64,000 nt of DNA from Cryobacterium levicorallinum (GCF_004402405.1 NZ_SOFE01000022.1:159342-223341), one strand, 5' to 3'. Shown: positions 36,241 to 45,484, numbered from the stretch's first letter. Numbers and translations are program-made. The notes: generated by a model not told the origin, from the letters alone.

Positions 36241-37250
36241 CGGCTGGTGGCGGTGAGCTGATCGAACCGGGCCATGACTTGCGCCGGTTTCAGGAATTCC
36301 CGGCTGATCTCCACCTCGTGCACCAGCGCGGTCAGGAGCGCGTTGACCGGTGCCCGTCGTCCGGCCAGTTCGGCCTGGCGCACGACAGCGCCATTGAGGT
36401 GGTCGATTTCGGTCAGGTGGGCCCGCTTGATGCTCTGCAGGGTCGACCCCAGATTGGCGACCGGACCCATTTTTGCGCCCATGCGCAGCGGCAGGGTCTG
36501 TCCGAGAGCCACCGGCAGCCGCGCGAACACGCGCAGGCTGCGATCGCTCATCCCCTGCAGTGACCCAAAGGTGACGTGGCGGGCCATCCCCACCTGCACG
36601 GTCTCCTGCATACTTTCGGTCAGGATTCGGCGCAGCGGTGCATCGGCGATGATCGCCTGGACGCTCAGCCCGGTGATGGCCGGCAGGGCGTTGAGCATGT
36701 TCACCACAAGCTTGGTCCACTGGGCGCCCACGAAGTCTTCGGCGGCGAAGGTGGGGAACGCCTCGTCCAGCACCGCCTGCCAGTGCTGGGTGGCAGCATC
36801 CGCTTTTCCGTTGCCGCGACCGAGGTAGCTTGATGCTGCGGTGGTCACCCGCACGCGGCCCGGCCCGATGTAGTGCGCGGCAATGAGGGTGAGCAGGCCG
36901 AAGCATTCCGAGTTGGGCAGCAGATCCTGGGCGATTCGCACCCCGTCCAGCCCGTTCTGCACGACGATCACCGGTGAGCCGTCGAGCAGCTCGGCGTTCT
37001 CGGCGATGGCGGCCGCGGCATCCTGCGCCTTCGTGCAGATGAGGGTCAGATCCGGCGTTTCGGTCAGAATCTCCCGCACCAACACGCGGCATTGCGCATC
37101 CCCGTAACCGCCGGTGAGTCGGATTCCGTTCTCTCGAATCAGCGACCTGGCGACCTCGCGGGCCGTGATGGTGAGATCGTGGCCGGCTCGCGCGAACAGG
37201 GTGGCGAAGAGTCCGCCCAGGGCGCCGGCGCCGATCACAGCAATTCGCAT
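36237..37250 (-). CDS. panE: 2-dehydropantoate 2-reductase
   Basis: A 337-residue NADPH-dependent reductase of the ApbA/PanE family, making pantoate for coenzyme A. MRIAVIGAGALGGLFATL is the nucleotide-binding fold, LICTKAQDAAAAI the conserved Lys segment, and WTKLVVNMLNALPAITG holds the catalytic Lys and Asn. Several paralogues with other substrates share these motifs. It reads opposite to truB, with about 57 bases between the divergent starts. Confidence 0.88.
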   Translation of the reverse strand: MRIAVIGAGALGGLFATLFARAGHDLTITAREVARSLIRENGIRLTGGYGDAQCRVLVREILTETPDLTLICTKAQDAAAAIAENAELLDGSPVIVVQNGLDGVRIAQDLLPNSECFGLLTLIAAHYIGPGRVRVTTAASSYLGRGNGKADAATQHWQAVLDEAFPTFAAEDFVGAQWTKLVVNMLNALPAITGLSVQAIIADAPLRRILTESMQETVQVGMARHVTFGSLQGMSDRSLRVFARLPVALGQTLPLRMGAKMGPVANLGSTLQSIKRAHLTEIDHLNGAVVRQAELAGRRAPVNALLTALVHEVEISREFLKPAQVMARFDQLTATSR

Positions 37251-37307
37251 AGCCCCAGCCTAGATCGCGTTTCGAGCGGGAGCGTTCCACGCTGGTACCC
37301 TCATGGA

Positions 37308-38228
37308 GTGACTAGCGGCCTCCTCCTCATTGACAAGGCGCAGGGCTGGACCAGCCATGACGCTGTCGCCCGAACCCGGCGCCTGGCCGGGACCCGCAAG
37401 GTCGGCCACGCCGGCACCCTCGATCCGATGGCCACCGGCCTGCTCGTGCTCGGCATCGACAGCTCGACCCGGCTGCTCACCTTTGTCGTCGGGCAGGGCA
37501 AGGAATACCTTGCGACCATTCGTCTGGGGCAGTCCACCACGACCGATGACGCCGAGGGCGATGTACTCACTCGCGCACCGGGCGAACAGGTCGCCGCGAT
37601 CACCGCCGAAGCCGTCATCGCGGGTATTGACAACCTCACCGGCGATATCAACCAGCAGCCGAGTGCCGTCAGCGCCATCAAGGTCGATGGAAAACGGGCT
37701 TACGCCCGGGTGCGTGCCGGCGAAGACGTGCAGCTGCCGCCGCGACCGGTCACGGTGAGCGGTTTCGACCTGCTCACGAGCACGCCTGGCGACGGTTTTC
37801 TCGACCTCGAGGTGCGGGTCGAGTGCAGCTCCGGCACCTATATTCGTGCCCTCGCCCGTGACCTCGGTGTGGCACTCGGCGTCGGCGGCCACCTCACCGT
37901 GCTGCGCCGCACGAGAATCGGCCCGTTCCGCATCGAGAACGCGGCCACGCTCGAGCAGGTCGATGTCGTCGCCAACCTCATTTCTCCAGCGGATGCCGCC
38001 ACCCGGCTGCTGGCGCGCCTCGACCTGTCCGCAGAGCAAGCCATCGACCTCGGTCATGGAAAACGCATCACCGTGGAGAAAGACGCCACCCGCACCGGTC
38101 CGGTCGCCGCCATTGCGCCGGACGGGCGCCTGGTCGGATTGGTCGAGTATCGCGGCGACCAGGCCAAGTCGCTGCTGAACTTTCCGCCAGATCTCCCGAC
38201 CGCCACCGAACCGGAACACAGCTCATGA
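37308..38228 (+). CDS. truB: tRNA pseudouridine(55) synthase
   Basis: A 306-residue pseudouridine synthase that modifies U55 in the T-loop of tRNAs. GLLLIDKAQGWTSHDAVAR is the N terminus, VGHAGTLDPMATGLL carries the catalytic Asp, and SSGTYIRALARDLG and a C-terminal PUA-like domain follow. GTG start after CTCATGGA. The next gene overlaps in ATGA. Confidence 0.96.
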   Translation: MTSGLLLIDKAQGWTSHDAVARTRRLAGTRKVGHAGTLDPMATGLLVLGIDSSTRLLTFVVGQGKEYLATIRLGQSTTTDDAEGDVLTRAPGEQVAAITAEAVIAGIDNLTGDINQQPSAVSAIKVDGKRAYARVRAGEDVQLPPRPVTVSGFDLLTSTPGDGFLDLEVRVECSSGTYIRALARDLGVALGVGGHLTVLRRTRIGPFRIENAATLEQVDVVANLISPADAATRLLARLDLSAEQAIDLGHGKRITVEKDATRTGPVAAIAPDGRLVGLVEYRGDQAKSLLNFPPDLPTATEPEHSS

Positions 38229-38593
38229 TCGAATGGTTCACTTGGCTGCAGCTCGGCATCGCCGTGCCCGGCGGAGTGCTCTGTGTCATCCTCGGCCTGC
38301 TCGGCCGCAAACCCACCGACCTCACCATGGGCGCGGCCGCCCTCGTCGAGCTGCTGCTCATCGTGCAGCTCGCTGCCGCGATCGCGGCGCCACTGGCCGG
38401 CAACGACGCCACCGGCAGTCTGCTCGAGTTCTACACCTACCTGGTCAGTGCCATTGCGCTGCCGGTCGCGGCCGGATTCTGGGCGCTGGTCGAACGCAGC
38501 CGCTGGAGCACCGTCATTCTCGGCGTAACCTGCCTGTCGGTCGCGGTCATGCTCTACCGCATGAACCAGATCTGGAACGTGCAGGGGAGCTGA
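38225..38593 (+). CDS. Small four-helix membrane protein
   Basis: A 122-residue protein with about four hydrophobic helices (WLQLGIAVPGGVLCVILGLL; MGAAALVELLLIVQLAAAIA; FYTYLVSAIALPVAAGFWAL; VILGVTCLSVAVMLY). Family not recognised. The ATG overlaps the truB stop and a second membrane-protein gene and ribF follow, so all four probably form one transcript. Function unknown. Confidence 0.8.
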   Translation: MIEWFTWLQLGIAVPGGVLCVILGLLGRKPTDLTMGAAALVELLLIVQLAAAIAAPLAGNDATGSLLEFYTYLVSAIALPVAAGFWALVERSRWSTVILGVTCLSVAVMLYRMNQIWNVQGS

Positions 38594-38651
38594 CCCGGTT
38601 TCGGTAGCCCCGCGGAAGCTGCAATAATTATCGAGCAATGAAAACAGAGCG

Positions 38652-39092
38652 ATGACAGAATCCCCGACCGAGAAGCCCGCCGCCGCCGAGCGGGTGAGCG
38701 GCATCGGTCGACTCCTCATCGCCGTTTACGGCGTGCTGGCCCTCGCCGCCACCGGCCGCTCCTTCGTACAAATCGCGCGGGCCTTCGATGAAGCCCCGCT
38801 CGCTTATTCCTTGTCTGCTCTCGCCGCGGTGGTCTATATCGTGGCCACGGTGGCCCTGATGCGGCGCAGCATCCGCTGGTATCGCATCGCCTGGATCACG
38901 ATCAGCTTTGAACTGCTGGGCGTACTCGTCGTCGGTACCCTGAGTCTGGTTGATCCGGCGCTGTTCGAGCACGCGACCGTCTGGTCGATCTACGGCAGCG
39001 GATACCTCTTCATTCCCCTCGTGCTGCCCCTGCTGGGCATGTGGTGGCTCGCCCGCCACCGCGTCGCGTCGGTGAGCGAGGGTCGCGCATGA
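38652..39092 (+). CDS. Small four-helix membrane protein upstream of ribF
   Basis: A 146-residue protein with four predicted helices (LLIAVYGVLALAATGRSFVQ onwards) and a short cytoplasmic N terminus. Its helices and RSFVQIARAF segment are of a type seen beside truB-ribF in related actinobacteria, but no function is known to me. ATGA overlap with ribF indicates coupling. Confidence 0.8.
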   Translation: MTESPTEKPAAAERVSGIGRLLIAVYGVLALAATGRSFVQIARAFDEAPLAYSLSALAAVVYIVATVALMRRSIRWYRIAWITISFELLGVLVVGTLSLVDPALFEHATVWSIYGSGYLFIPLVLPLLGMWWLARHRVASVSEGRA

Positions 39093-40024
39093 AGATTCTG
39101 AACGGCGTCGAGTCCGTGCCGAGCGACTGGCCCGACTCGGCCGTGAGCATCGGCAAGTTCGACGGCGTCCATGCCGGACACCGGGCGGTCATCGCCGAGC
39201 TCCAGACCGTCGCCGAGCGCGAACAGCTGGCGGCCGTCGTCGTGACGTTCGACCGGCATCCGCTCGCCCTGCTCTCGCCGCAAAACTGCCCGAGAACGCT
39301 GGTCAGCGCGGAGCAGAAACTCAACCTGATCGCCGAGACCGGGATCGACGCGACCCTGCTGCTTGAGTTCAACCACGCCCTGTCCAGCCTTCCGCCGCGC
39401 GAATTCATCGAAAACATTCTGGTCACCGCCCTGCACGCCCGTTTCGTGCTCGTCGGTCGTGACTTTCGGTTCGGAGCCAAGGGGGCCGGCGACGTCGCCC
39501 TGCTGAGGCAACTCGGCCTCGAATTCGGCTACACCGTCGGACTGATCGACGATGTGAAACCAGACGGGGAACGCCGGGTCTCGTCCACCTGGATTCGCGA
39601 ATTGCTCGGCGCCGGTGCGGTGCGCGACGCCGGAGACCTGCTCGGGCATCTGCCGACCGTGCGAGGAATGGTGGTGCACGGCGCAGCCCGCGGTCGCGAA
39701 CTGGGCTTTCCCACCGCGAACCTGTCCACCGATTCCGAGGGTCTGATTCCGGCCGATGGCGTCTATGCCGGTTGGCTGACGGATGCCGGTGCTCGCTACC
39801 CGGCGGCGATTTCGGTTGGCAACAATCCCACCTTCGACGGGGTGGCGCAGAAGCAGGTCGAGGCCTACGTGCTCGATGAGACCGAGCTGGACCTATACGA
39901 CCGTGTGGTCGACGTCGCGTTCGTTGAGCGGATTCGCGGCATGGTCGCCTACGCCGGCATCGACCCGTTGATCGAGCAGATTCGCGACGACGTGGCGCGG
40001 GTGCGCACGATCCTGGGCCCGTAA
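39089..40024 (+). CDS. ribF: Bifunctional riboflavin kinase/FAD synthetase
   Basis: A 311-residue protein making FMN then FAD. The N-terminal adenylyltransferase has SIGKFDGVHAGHRAVI and VSSTWIRELL; the C-terminal kinase has GRELGFPTANL and SVGNNPTFDG. The ATG within ATGA is preferred over an upstream in-frame start that adds a poorly conserved arm. It closes the translation cluster. Confidence 0.96.
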   Translation: MKILNGVESVPSDWPDSAVSIGKFDGVHAGHRAVIAELQTVAEREQLAAVVVTFDRHPLALLSPQNCPRTLVSAEQKLNLIAETGIDATLLLEFNHALSSLPPREFIENILVTALHARFVLVGRDFRFGAKGAGDVALLRQLGLEFGYTVGLIDDVKPDGERRVSSTWIRELLGAGAVRDAGDLLGHLPTVRGMVVHGAARGRELGFPTANLSTDSEGLIPADGVYAGWLTDAGARYPAAISVGNNPTFDGVAQKQVEAYVLDETELDLYDRVVDVAFVERIRGMVAYAGIDPLIEQIRDDVARVRTILGP

Positions 40025-40037
40025 ATCCGGGAATGGT

Positions 40038-40256
40038 TTAGTCCAGTCGGAGCCGGTTACCGACGGCGAACCAGGCGGTCGCGCCAAACACCGGGGCGAG
40101 CAGCACCGCCAGGACCCAGTTGGTGCGCTTGGTCGGACACAGGTGTGCGGCCCGCCCGATCTGCACCATGGCGACGAGGGAGAGGGTGAGCACGACCAGC
40201 CCAGCAAGCACCGCCACCATGATGCCGACCCACTCGTGACCGCCGATGTTTTCCAT
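40038..40256 (-). CDS. Small membrane protein, PLDc_N-like
   Basis: A 72-residue protein with two hydrophobic helices (IMVAVLAGLVVLTLSLVAMV and WVLAVLLAPVFGATAWFAVG). The second ends in the short W-F-xx-G pattern of the phospholipase-D N-terminal (PLDc_N) membrane domain, found alone in many actinobacteria. The ATG has GGGG six bases upstream; starts further upstream would overlap an inverted repeat. That repeat, the ARE-like site, lies just upstream, so this gene may be a target of the neighbouring TetR regulator. Confidence 0.6.
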   Translation of the reverse strand: MENIGGHEWVGIMVAVLAGLVVLTLSLVAMVQIGRAAHLCPTKRTNWVLAVLLAPVFGATAWFAVGNRLRLD

Positions 40257-40262
40257 GCCCCA

Positions 40263-40284
40263 AACCATACCAAACAGTATGTTT
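40263..40284. promoter_or_regulatory. ARE-like operator (gamma-butyrolactone receptor type)
   Basis: AACCATAC and GTATGTTT form an inverted repeat (one mismatch) with a 6-bp spacer, 22 bp overall. On the minus strand GTTTGGTATGG matches 9 of 11 positions of the published ArpA half-site consensus GGYCGGTWYGK. It lies 7 bp upstream of the PLDc_N-like gene on one side and about 150 bp upstream of the receptor-like TetR gene on the other. Confidence 0.55.
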
Positions 40285-40432
40285 ATTGTTTCGCGCAATG
40301 GGGTAACGGTATCTGAGCACTGGCACGCGGGGCTTAGCCCCAAAAGGGGGTGCCGTCAAGGCCCTCGGGGGGAGTCGATGCGGGTCGTTGCCCCGGGTAT
40401 TCTGGAAACTCGCGCATTTCCCGGGGGATCTA

Positions 40433-41080
40433 ATGTCACAACAAGTACGAGCGATCGAAACGCGCGCCGCGATAATTCGCGGTGCAGCAGCGGCCTTTGA
40501 GCAGCGCGGTTACGGGAGTACGTCCCTTGCCCAGGTCAGCGGCGCCGCCGGCGTGACGAAGGGCGCGCTGTACTTTCACTTCGATTCGAAGGAAGCCCTC
40601 GCCGTAGCGATTATCGCCGCCCAGCACGCGGCGTCGGCGGCGGCCGGGCAGAAGCTCCTCGATGACAACTATCCCGGTTTGCACGCCCTCGTCTCGATGT
40701 CCTACGAGCTTGCCCGGCAGCTCCGCGACGACCTCGTCGTGAGCGCCGGCATCCGTTTAACCATCGAAGCGGTGAATTTTTCCACCCCGGTGGCCGGTCC
40801 GTACCTCGACTGGATGGTCGCCTGCGAGGAATTCCTCCGCCGGGGGATCGCCTCCGGCGACGTCAACCCAAAGCTGGACGTCAGCGCGGCCGCGCATTTC
40901 TGCACCGCGGCCTTCACCGGCGTGCAGGTCGTCTCCGACGTATTGACCAAGCGGGCCGACATTGACCAGCGCCTCACCGAAATGTGGGCCATGCTTCTGC
41001 CGGCCCTCGTTGCTCCCGGCCGCTGGGAGGACCTGAAAGACCTACCGGAGCGCATCCGGCGGGAGCGCGCGGGGCTGTAA
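40433..41080 (+). CDS. TetR regulator of the ScbR/ArpA (gamma-butyrolactone receptor) type
   Basis: A 215-residue TetR-family protein. The DNA-binding region, with AAAAFEQRGYGSTSLAQV followed by AGVTKGALYFHFDSKEALA, is the pattern of the autoregulator-receptor group (ScbR, ArpA, FarA), and the ligand domain after residue 55 is of matching length. No AfsA-like synthase gene is in the window, so it appears orphan here. The ATG with GGGGG upstream is chosen over earlier starts. An MFS exporter gene follows in the same direction 44 bases later, a common arrangement for a repressor and its efflux target. Confidence 0.8.
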   Translation: MSQQVRAIETRAAIIRGAAAAFEQRGYGSTSLAQVSGAAGVTKGALYFHFDSKEALAVAIIAAQHAASAAAGQKLLDDNYPGLHALVSMSYELARQLRDDLVVSAGIRLTIEAVNFSTPVAGPYLDWMVACEEFLRRGIASGDVNPKLDVSAAAHFCTAAFTGVQVVSDVLTKRADIDQRLTEMWAMLLPALVAPGRWEDLKDLPERIRRERAGL

Positions 41081-41124
41081 CCGTCGCATCCGCTCGGCTG
41101 AACCTCGCCCCCTAGACTGGCCGA

Positions 41125-42348
41125 GTGACTACCGCAACCCCCAGCCCCCTCTGGCCGGGACGCGGCCTGGCCCTGCTGGGCATCATTCTGGTCGCTGCCA
41201 ATCTCCGCAACGCGGTGACCGCCCTCTCGCCCATCGTCGCCGAGATCAACGTCGATATTCCGCTCGGAGTGGTAGCTCTCGGCGTGCTCGGCATGCTTCC
41301 GCCGGTCTGCTTTGCCGTGTTCGGTATCTTCACCCCCATGATCACCCGCCGCCATGGCCTCGAACTACCCCTCGTACTCGCTCTCCTGGCGATTCTGGTC
41401 GGTCATTTCACTCGCGGGTCATCCGGCTCGATCACCATGCTCATTATCGGCAGTGTCATCGCCTTCGCCGGCCTCGGCGTCGGCAATGTGCTCCTGCCGC
41501 CGCTGGTCAAGAAGTACTTTCCGGACCGGATCGGCCTCGTCACGTCCCTCTACGCCACAATGATGTCGCTGAGCACCCTCGTTCCTCCGCTCATCGCCGT
41601 TCCGGTAGCGGATGCCGCGGGCTGGCGAATCTCGCTCGGCATGTGGATGCTGCTGGCTCTGCTGGCGCTGGTGCCGTGGATCACGATGCTCCTGCGGCAC
41701 CGCACCGAGCAATCGCCGAGCCCCGTGGTCGATGAGGCCGATGCGGCCATTCTCGGTCGACTGTGGCGATCCTCGATCGCCTGGGCCATCGCCGGCGTGT
41801 TCGCGACCTCGTCGCTCAACGCCTACGCCATGTTCGCCTGGCTGCCTCAGCTCCTCGTCGAGACCGCGGGGGCGACTCCGGGCGAGGCGGGGACGCTTCT
41901 CGCGGTCTACGCCGGCATGGGAATCCCGTGCGCCCTGATCATTCCGATCCTCACCGCCCGCCTGAAAAATATCGGCCCGCTCGTCTACGTGGGCGTATTC
42001 GCGTTCGTAATCGGCGATCTGGGGCTATTGTTGGTGCCGGCGACCCTGACCTGGCTCTGGGTGTCGCTCGCCGGCCTGGGGCCCATGTTTTTCCCGCTGG
42101 CTCTCGTGCTCATTAATCTGCGCACCCGCACCCACGCCGGTGCGGTCGCGCTCAGCAGCTTCGTGCAGGGCATCGGTTACACCCTCGGTGCACTGGGCCC
42201 GCTGGTTTTCGGCCTGTTGCACGAACTGAGCGGTGGGTGGACCTGGCCGATGGTCTTCCTCCTCGTAACGGCGCTGGTCGTGCTTGTCGCTGGAGCGGTG
42301 ATCGGTCGACCGCACATGCTCGAAGACGACCTGGCACGCTCCCGCTGA
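41125..42348 (+). CDS. MFS transporter (CynX/NimT family)
   Basis: A 407-residue major facilitator with about twelve helices. VAANLRNAVTALSPIVAEI and VGNVLLPPLVKKYFPDR are the hallmarks of the CynX/NimT group, whose members move cyanate, 2-nitroimidazole or other small compounds. The substrate is unknown. GTG start. Its position directly after the TetR gene suggests joint control. Confidence 0.88.
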   Translation: MTTATPSPLWPGRGLALLGIILVAANLRNAVTALSPIVAEINVDIPLGVVALGVLGMLPPVCFAVFGIFTPMITRRHGLELPLVLALLAILVGHFTRGSSGSITMLIIGSVIAFAGLGVGNVLLPPLVKKYFPDRIGLVTSLYATMMSLSTLVPPLIAVPVADAAGWRISLGMWMLLALLALVPWITMLLRHRTEQSPSPVVDEADAAILGRLWRSSIAWAIAGVFATSSLNAYAMFAWLPQLLVETAGATPGEAGTLLAVYAGMGIPCALIIPILTARLKNIGPLVYVGVFAFVIGDLGLLLVPATLTWLWVSLAGLGPMFFPLALVLINLRTRTHAGAVALSSFVQGIGYTLGALGPLVFGLLHELSGGWTWPMVFLLVTALVVLVAGAVIGRPHMLEDDLARSR

Positions 42349-42357
42349 GCCAGCCGG

Positions 42358-43302
42358 CTACAGCACCAATTCCCCGCGGTGAATCAGCGCTGCGGCGCCG
42401 ATCAGTGGGCCGTCGCCCGAGAGGGTCGAGTGCACCACGCGCACCCGGGTGGCGTAGGCGAATTGCACGCGTTCCAGGATCGCTGCGCGAGCGAAATCCA
42501 GCAGGTCGGGGGTGACATTCGAGAAGCCACCACCGATGGCGACCACGTCGAGGTCGAGCAGCGTCGCTGCCGAGGCGATTGCCTGGCCGAGGGCCCGGCC
42601 GCTGCGCTTTACGGCCAGAATCGCGATCGGGTCGGCGGCCGCGTAGGCCGCCGCCAGGTCCTCGCCAGACTCGCCGGTGAAGCCCTGAGATCTGGCCCAG
42701 GCGACGGTTTTCGGCCCGGAGGCGATCGCCTCGATGCAGCCGGTGCCGCCGCAGGCGCAGGCATCCAGGAAGCCGCCGACCTCGATGTGGCCGATATGAC
42801 CGGCATTTCCGGTGGGACCGGACACCGTGACGCCGCCGAGAATCAGGCCGCCACCGACACCGGTCGACACGATCATGCCCATTAGGTTGTCGACTCCGCG
42901 GCCCGCGCCCACCCAGTGTTCGGCCAGGGTGATGCACAGGCCGTCCATGCGCAGCCGCACATCCAGACCGGGAACCAGCTCGGCCACGAGCTCCTGGAGC
43001 CCGAACTCGCGCCACACCGGCAGATTGAGCGGCGACACCGCCCCCGAGTGCAGGTGAATCGGCCCGGCACAGCCAATGCCGACGCCGATCAGCGGATAGC
43101 CCGGCGGCACGCTCGCGAGGGTTGCCAGAATGACAGTTCTGACAGCGGATGCGAGCTGCTCACTGGTCGCGCTGGCCCCGGTCGGCGCGCGGTGCCGACT
43201 GCTTGGAAGCACCGTACCTCGGTCGTCCACGAGTGCAGCTTCGACCTTGGTTCCTCCAACGTCGACGGCGAGAACGTACTCGAGAGCTTCATTGGCGCGC
43301 AT
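42358..43302 (-). CDS. ROK family sugar kinase/glucokinase-like protein
   Basis: A 314-residue ROK protein. The ATP phosphate loop is VLAVDVGGTKVEAALVD, the zinc-binding CACGGTGCIEAIASG follows the conserved GHIGHIEV, and GVGGGLILGG and VVAIGGGFSN are also present. It probably phosphorylates glucose, N-acetyl-hexosamine or a related sugar. The ATG ten residues before the ATP loop was chosen over an upstream TTG. It is divergent from the deo regulator. Confidence 0.9.
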   Translation of the reverse strand: MRANEALEYVLAVDVGGTKVEAALVDDRGTVLPSSRHRAPTGASATSEQLASAVRTVILATLASVPPGYPLIGVGIGCAGPIHLHSGAVSPLNLPVWREFGLQELVAELVPGLDVRLRMDGLCITLAEHWVGAGRGVDNLMGMIVSTGVGGGLILGGVTVSGPTGNAGHIGHIEVGGFLDACACGGTGCIEAIASGPKTVAWARSQGFTGESGEDLAAAYAAADPIAILAVKRSGRALGQAIASAATLLDLDVVAIGGGFSNVTPDLLDFARAAILERVQFAYATRVRVVHSTLSGDGPLIGAAALIHRGELVL

Positions 43303-43351
43303 GCTCTGATCGTATGGGATGGGTTCGCTCAACGCGCCCAGCGGAGGCTCC

Positions 43352-43365
43352 TGCTCAAAAGAGCA
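43352..43365. promoter_or_regulatory. Short inverted repeat between ROK and deo regulator genes
   Basis: TGCTC-AAAA-GAGCA is a perfect 5-bp inverted repeat with an A4 spacer in the divergent region. It may be an operator for the SorC-type regulator or the ROK gene. It is short, so chance is possible. Confidence 0.25.
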
Positions 43366-43440
43366 AGATCGCCTACAGCTGTTGATTCACGCGCCGGGCC
43401 CACGTAGGCTGGACTCAACCGATTGGACCGCGAACCGTAT

Positions 43441-44385
43441 ATGAGCGACACCGACGAACTCCTCTCCATCCGTGCGGCCGAGCTGTACTACGAAGAAAAC
43501 CAGACCCAGGATGAGATCGGCGTGATTCTGCGCCTCACCCGCTGGAAGGTCGGCCGGCTGCTCGCGAGCGCTAAGGCGAACGGCTTCATCCGCATCGAAA
43601 TCGTGCACCCGCGCGCCCGCCGGCTGCCGATCGAACGACGGCTGCGCGAATCGACCGGTCTGACCGATGCCATCGTGGTGTCCTCCGCCGGGGTGTCGAG
43701 CGATGCCGAGCTGCAATCGCGCACCGCACAGGCCGCCGCCGACTATCTCACGAGCCTCCGCCCGATTCCGCGCACGCTCGGCATCAGCTGGGGTCGCACC
43801 CTGCACGACGTGTCCCTGCACCTCAAACAGGGCTGGGCGCCGGGGGTGAACGTGGTGCAGATCAACGGCGGTGTCAGCCTGAATCAGCGCACCGGAACCG
43901 CGGCATCCACTGCGGTTACCATCGCGCACAAGGCCGACGGCTCGGCCACCCTGCTGCCGAGCCCCGCCATCTTCGAACGTCTCGAAACCAAACAGGCAAT
44001 GGAAGCCGACCGCACGGTTGCCGGGGTGCTCGCCCTGGCCCGCAACGCCCAGGCCTACGTCTTCAGTGCGGGGCAGGCGGATGCGAATTCCGCCCTGGTC
44101 GACAGCGGCTACCTGACGGTCGCCCAGATCGACGACCTCGTGGCGCGCGGCGCCGTCGGCGACGTCGTCGGCCGCTACATCGACCACAACGGCCGAATCG
44201 TCGACCCCGAACTCAACGAACGCACGGTCGGCATCCAGCTCGACCAGTTGCGCCGCGCCCCGCTCACCATCGCCGTCATCTCCGGACGCTCCAAACACGC
44301 CATCGCCCGCGCCGTCGTGCGCAACGGGCTGTGCACCGTTCTGGTGACCGACGAAGACACCGCGAATGCCCTCCTCCAAGACTGA
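43441..44385 (+). CDS. SorC-family transcriptional regulator, likely deoxyribose (DeoR-like)
   Basis: A 314-residue regulator with an N-terminal helix-turn-helix (ENQTQDEIGVILRLTRWKVG, residues about 20-45) and a large sugar-phosphate-binding domain (about 60-310, GISWGRTLHDVS). This is the SorC family, which includes Bacillus DeoR that binds deoxyribose-5-phosphate. It is followed by deoC and aldehyde dehydrogenase genes, so deoxyribose control is the natural inference. The ATG has no strong ribosome-binding site, which may indicate a short or leaderless transcript. Confidence 0.87.
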   Translation: MSDTDELLSIRAAELYYEENQTQDEIGVILRLTRWKVGRLLASAKANGFIRIEIVHPRARRLPIERRLRESTGLTDAIVVSSAGVSSDAELQSRTAQAAADYLTSLRPIPRTLGISWGRTLHDVSLHLKQGWAPGVNVVQINGGVSLNQRTGTAASTAVTIAHKADGSATLLPSPAIFERLETKQAMEADRTVAGVLALARNAQAYVFSAGQADANSALVDSGYLTVAQIDDLVARGAVGDVVGRYIDHNGRIVDPELNERTVGIQLDQLRRAPLTIAVISGRSKHAIARAVVRNGLCTVLVTDEDTANALLQD

Positions 44386-44447
44386 ACATCTGTGACCCAT
44401 AACACCAGTGCCACCGCACAGCACGTATATGCCCAGAAGGACACCCC

Positions 44448-45476
44448 ATGACCAGTAGCCCCTTGGCCACCTACCAACCCGATCAGCGCGCCGCCTCGTT
44501 GATCGGCGGGGAGGCCACCGACGCCAACCTGCGCCGGTACCTGCACGGCATCCCCGGAATCGACGCCGTCGGCCTCGAAGCCCGCGCCGCCGACCTGGGC
44601 ACCCGCTCGATTAAGACCAGCTCCAAGCGCTGGGCGATCGACACCATCATCGGACTGATCGACCTCACCACCCTCGAGGGCGCCGACACCCCCGGCAAGG
44701 TGCGTTCACTCGTCGCCAAGGCGCTGGTACCAGACCCGGGCGACCCCGGCTGCCCGCGCGTCGCCGCGGTCTGCGTCTACGGCGACATGGTCGGCACGGC
44801 CGTCACCGCGCTCGGCTCCGCCCACGCCGCCGGCGGCACCGAGGGAGCCGGTGTTCAGCGGGTACATGTGGCCGCCGTCGCCACCGCTTTCCCCAGCGGC
44901 CGCGCCTCGCTCGCCATCAAGCTCGCCGATGTGCGCGACTCGGTCGCCGCCGGCGCCGACGAAATCGACATGGTCATCGACCGTGGCGCCTTTCTGGCCG
45001 GCCGCTTCGGCCAGGTCTACGACGAGATCGTCGCGGTGAAAGACGCCTGCCGCCGCGCCGACGGATCGGTGGCCCACCTCAAGGTGATCCTCGAGACCGG
45101 CGAGCTGAACACCTACGATAACGTGCGCCGCGCCTCCTGGCTGGCCATTCTGGCCGGCGGCGACTTCATTAAGACCTCCACCGGCAAGGTCGCTCCGGCC
45201 GCAACGCTGCCGGTGACGCTGTCCATGCTCGAGGTCGTGCGTGACTGGCACCGCCTCACCGGCGTGCGCATCGGCGTGAAGCCGGCCGGCGGCATCCGCA
45301 CCTCGAAGGACGCCATCAAGTACCTCGTGACCGTCGCCGAAACGGTGGGAGAGGAGTGGCTCGTGCCGCACCTGTTCCGCTTCGGTGCCTCCAGCCTGCT
45401 GAACGACGTGCTGTTGCAGCGCCAGAAGATGACGACCGGGCACTACTCCGGCCCCGACTACGTGACGATTGATTAG
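44448..45476 (+). CDS. deoC: Deoxyribose-phosphate aldolase
   Basis: Cleaves 2-deoxyribose 5-phosphate to glyceraldehyde 3-phosphate and acetaldehyde. At 342 residues it is longer than E. coli DeoC (259) because of an N-terminal extension of about 60 residues, as in other actinobacteria. The Schiff-base lysine is in FIKTSTGKV and the second lysine in GVKPAGGIRTSKDA. AGAAGGACACCCC precedes the ATG. The aldehyde dehydrogenases downstream could oxidise the acetaldehyde. Confidence 0.96.
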   Translation: MTSSPLATYQPDQRAASLIGGEATDANLRRYLHGIPGIDAVGLEARAADLGTRSIKTSSKRWAIDTIIGLIDLTTLEGADTPGKVRSLVAKALVPDPGDPGCPRVAAVCVYGDMVGTAVTALGSAHAAGGTEGAGVQRVHVAAVATAFPSGRASLAIKLADVRDSVAAGADEIDMVIDRGAFLAGRFGQVYDEIVAVKDACRRADGSVAHLKVILETGELNTYDNVRRASWLAILAGGDFIKTSTGKVAPAATLPVTLSMLEVVRDWHRLTGVRIGVKPAGGIRTSKDAIKYLVTVAETVGEEWLVPHLFRFGASSLLNDVLLQRQKMTTGHYSGPDYVTID

Positions 45477-45484
45477 GAACGACC

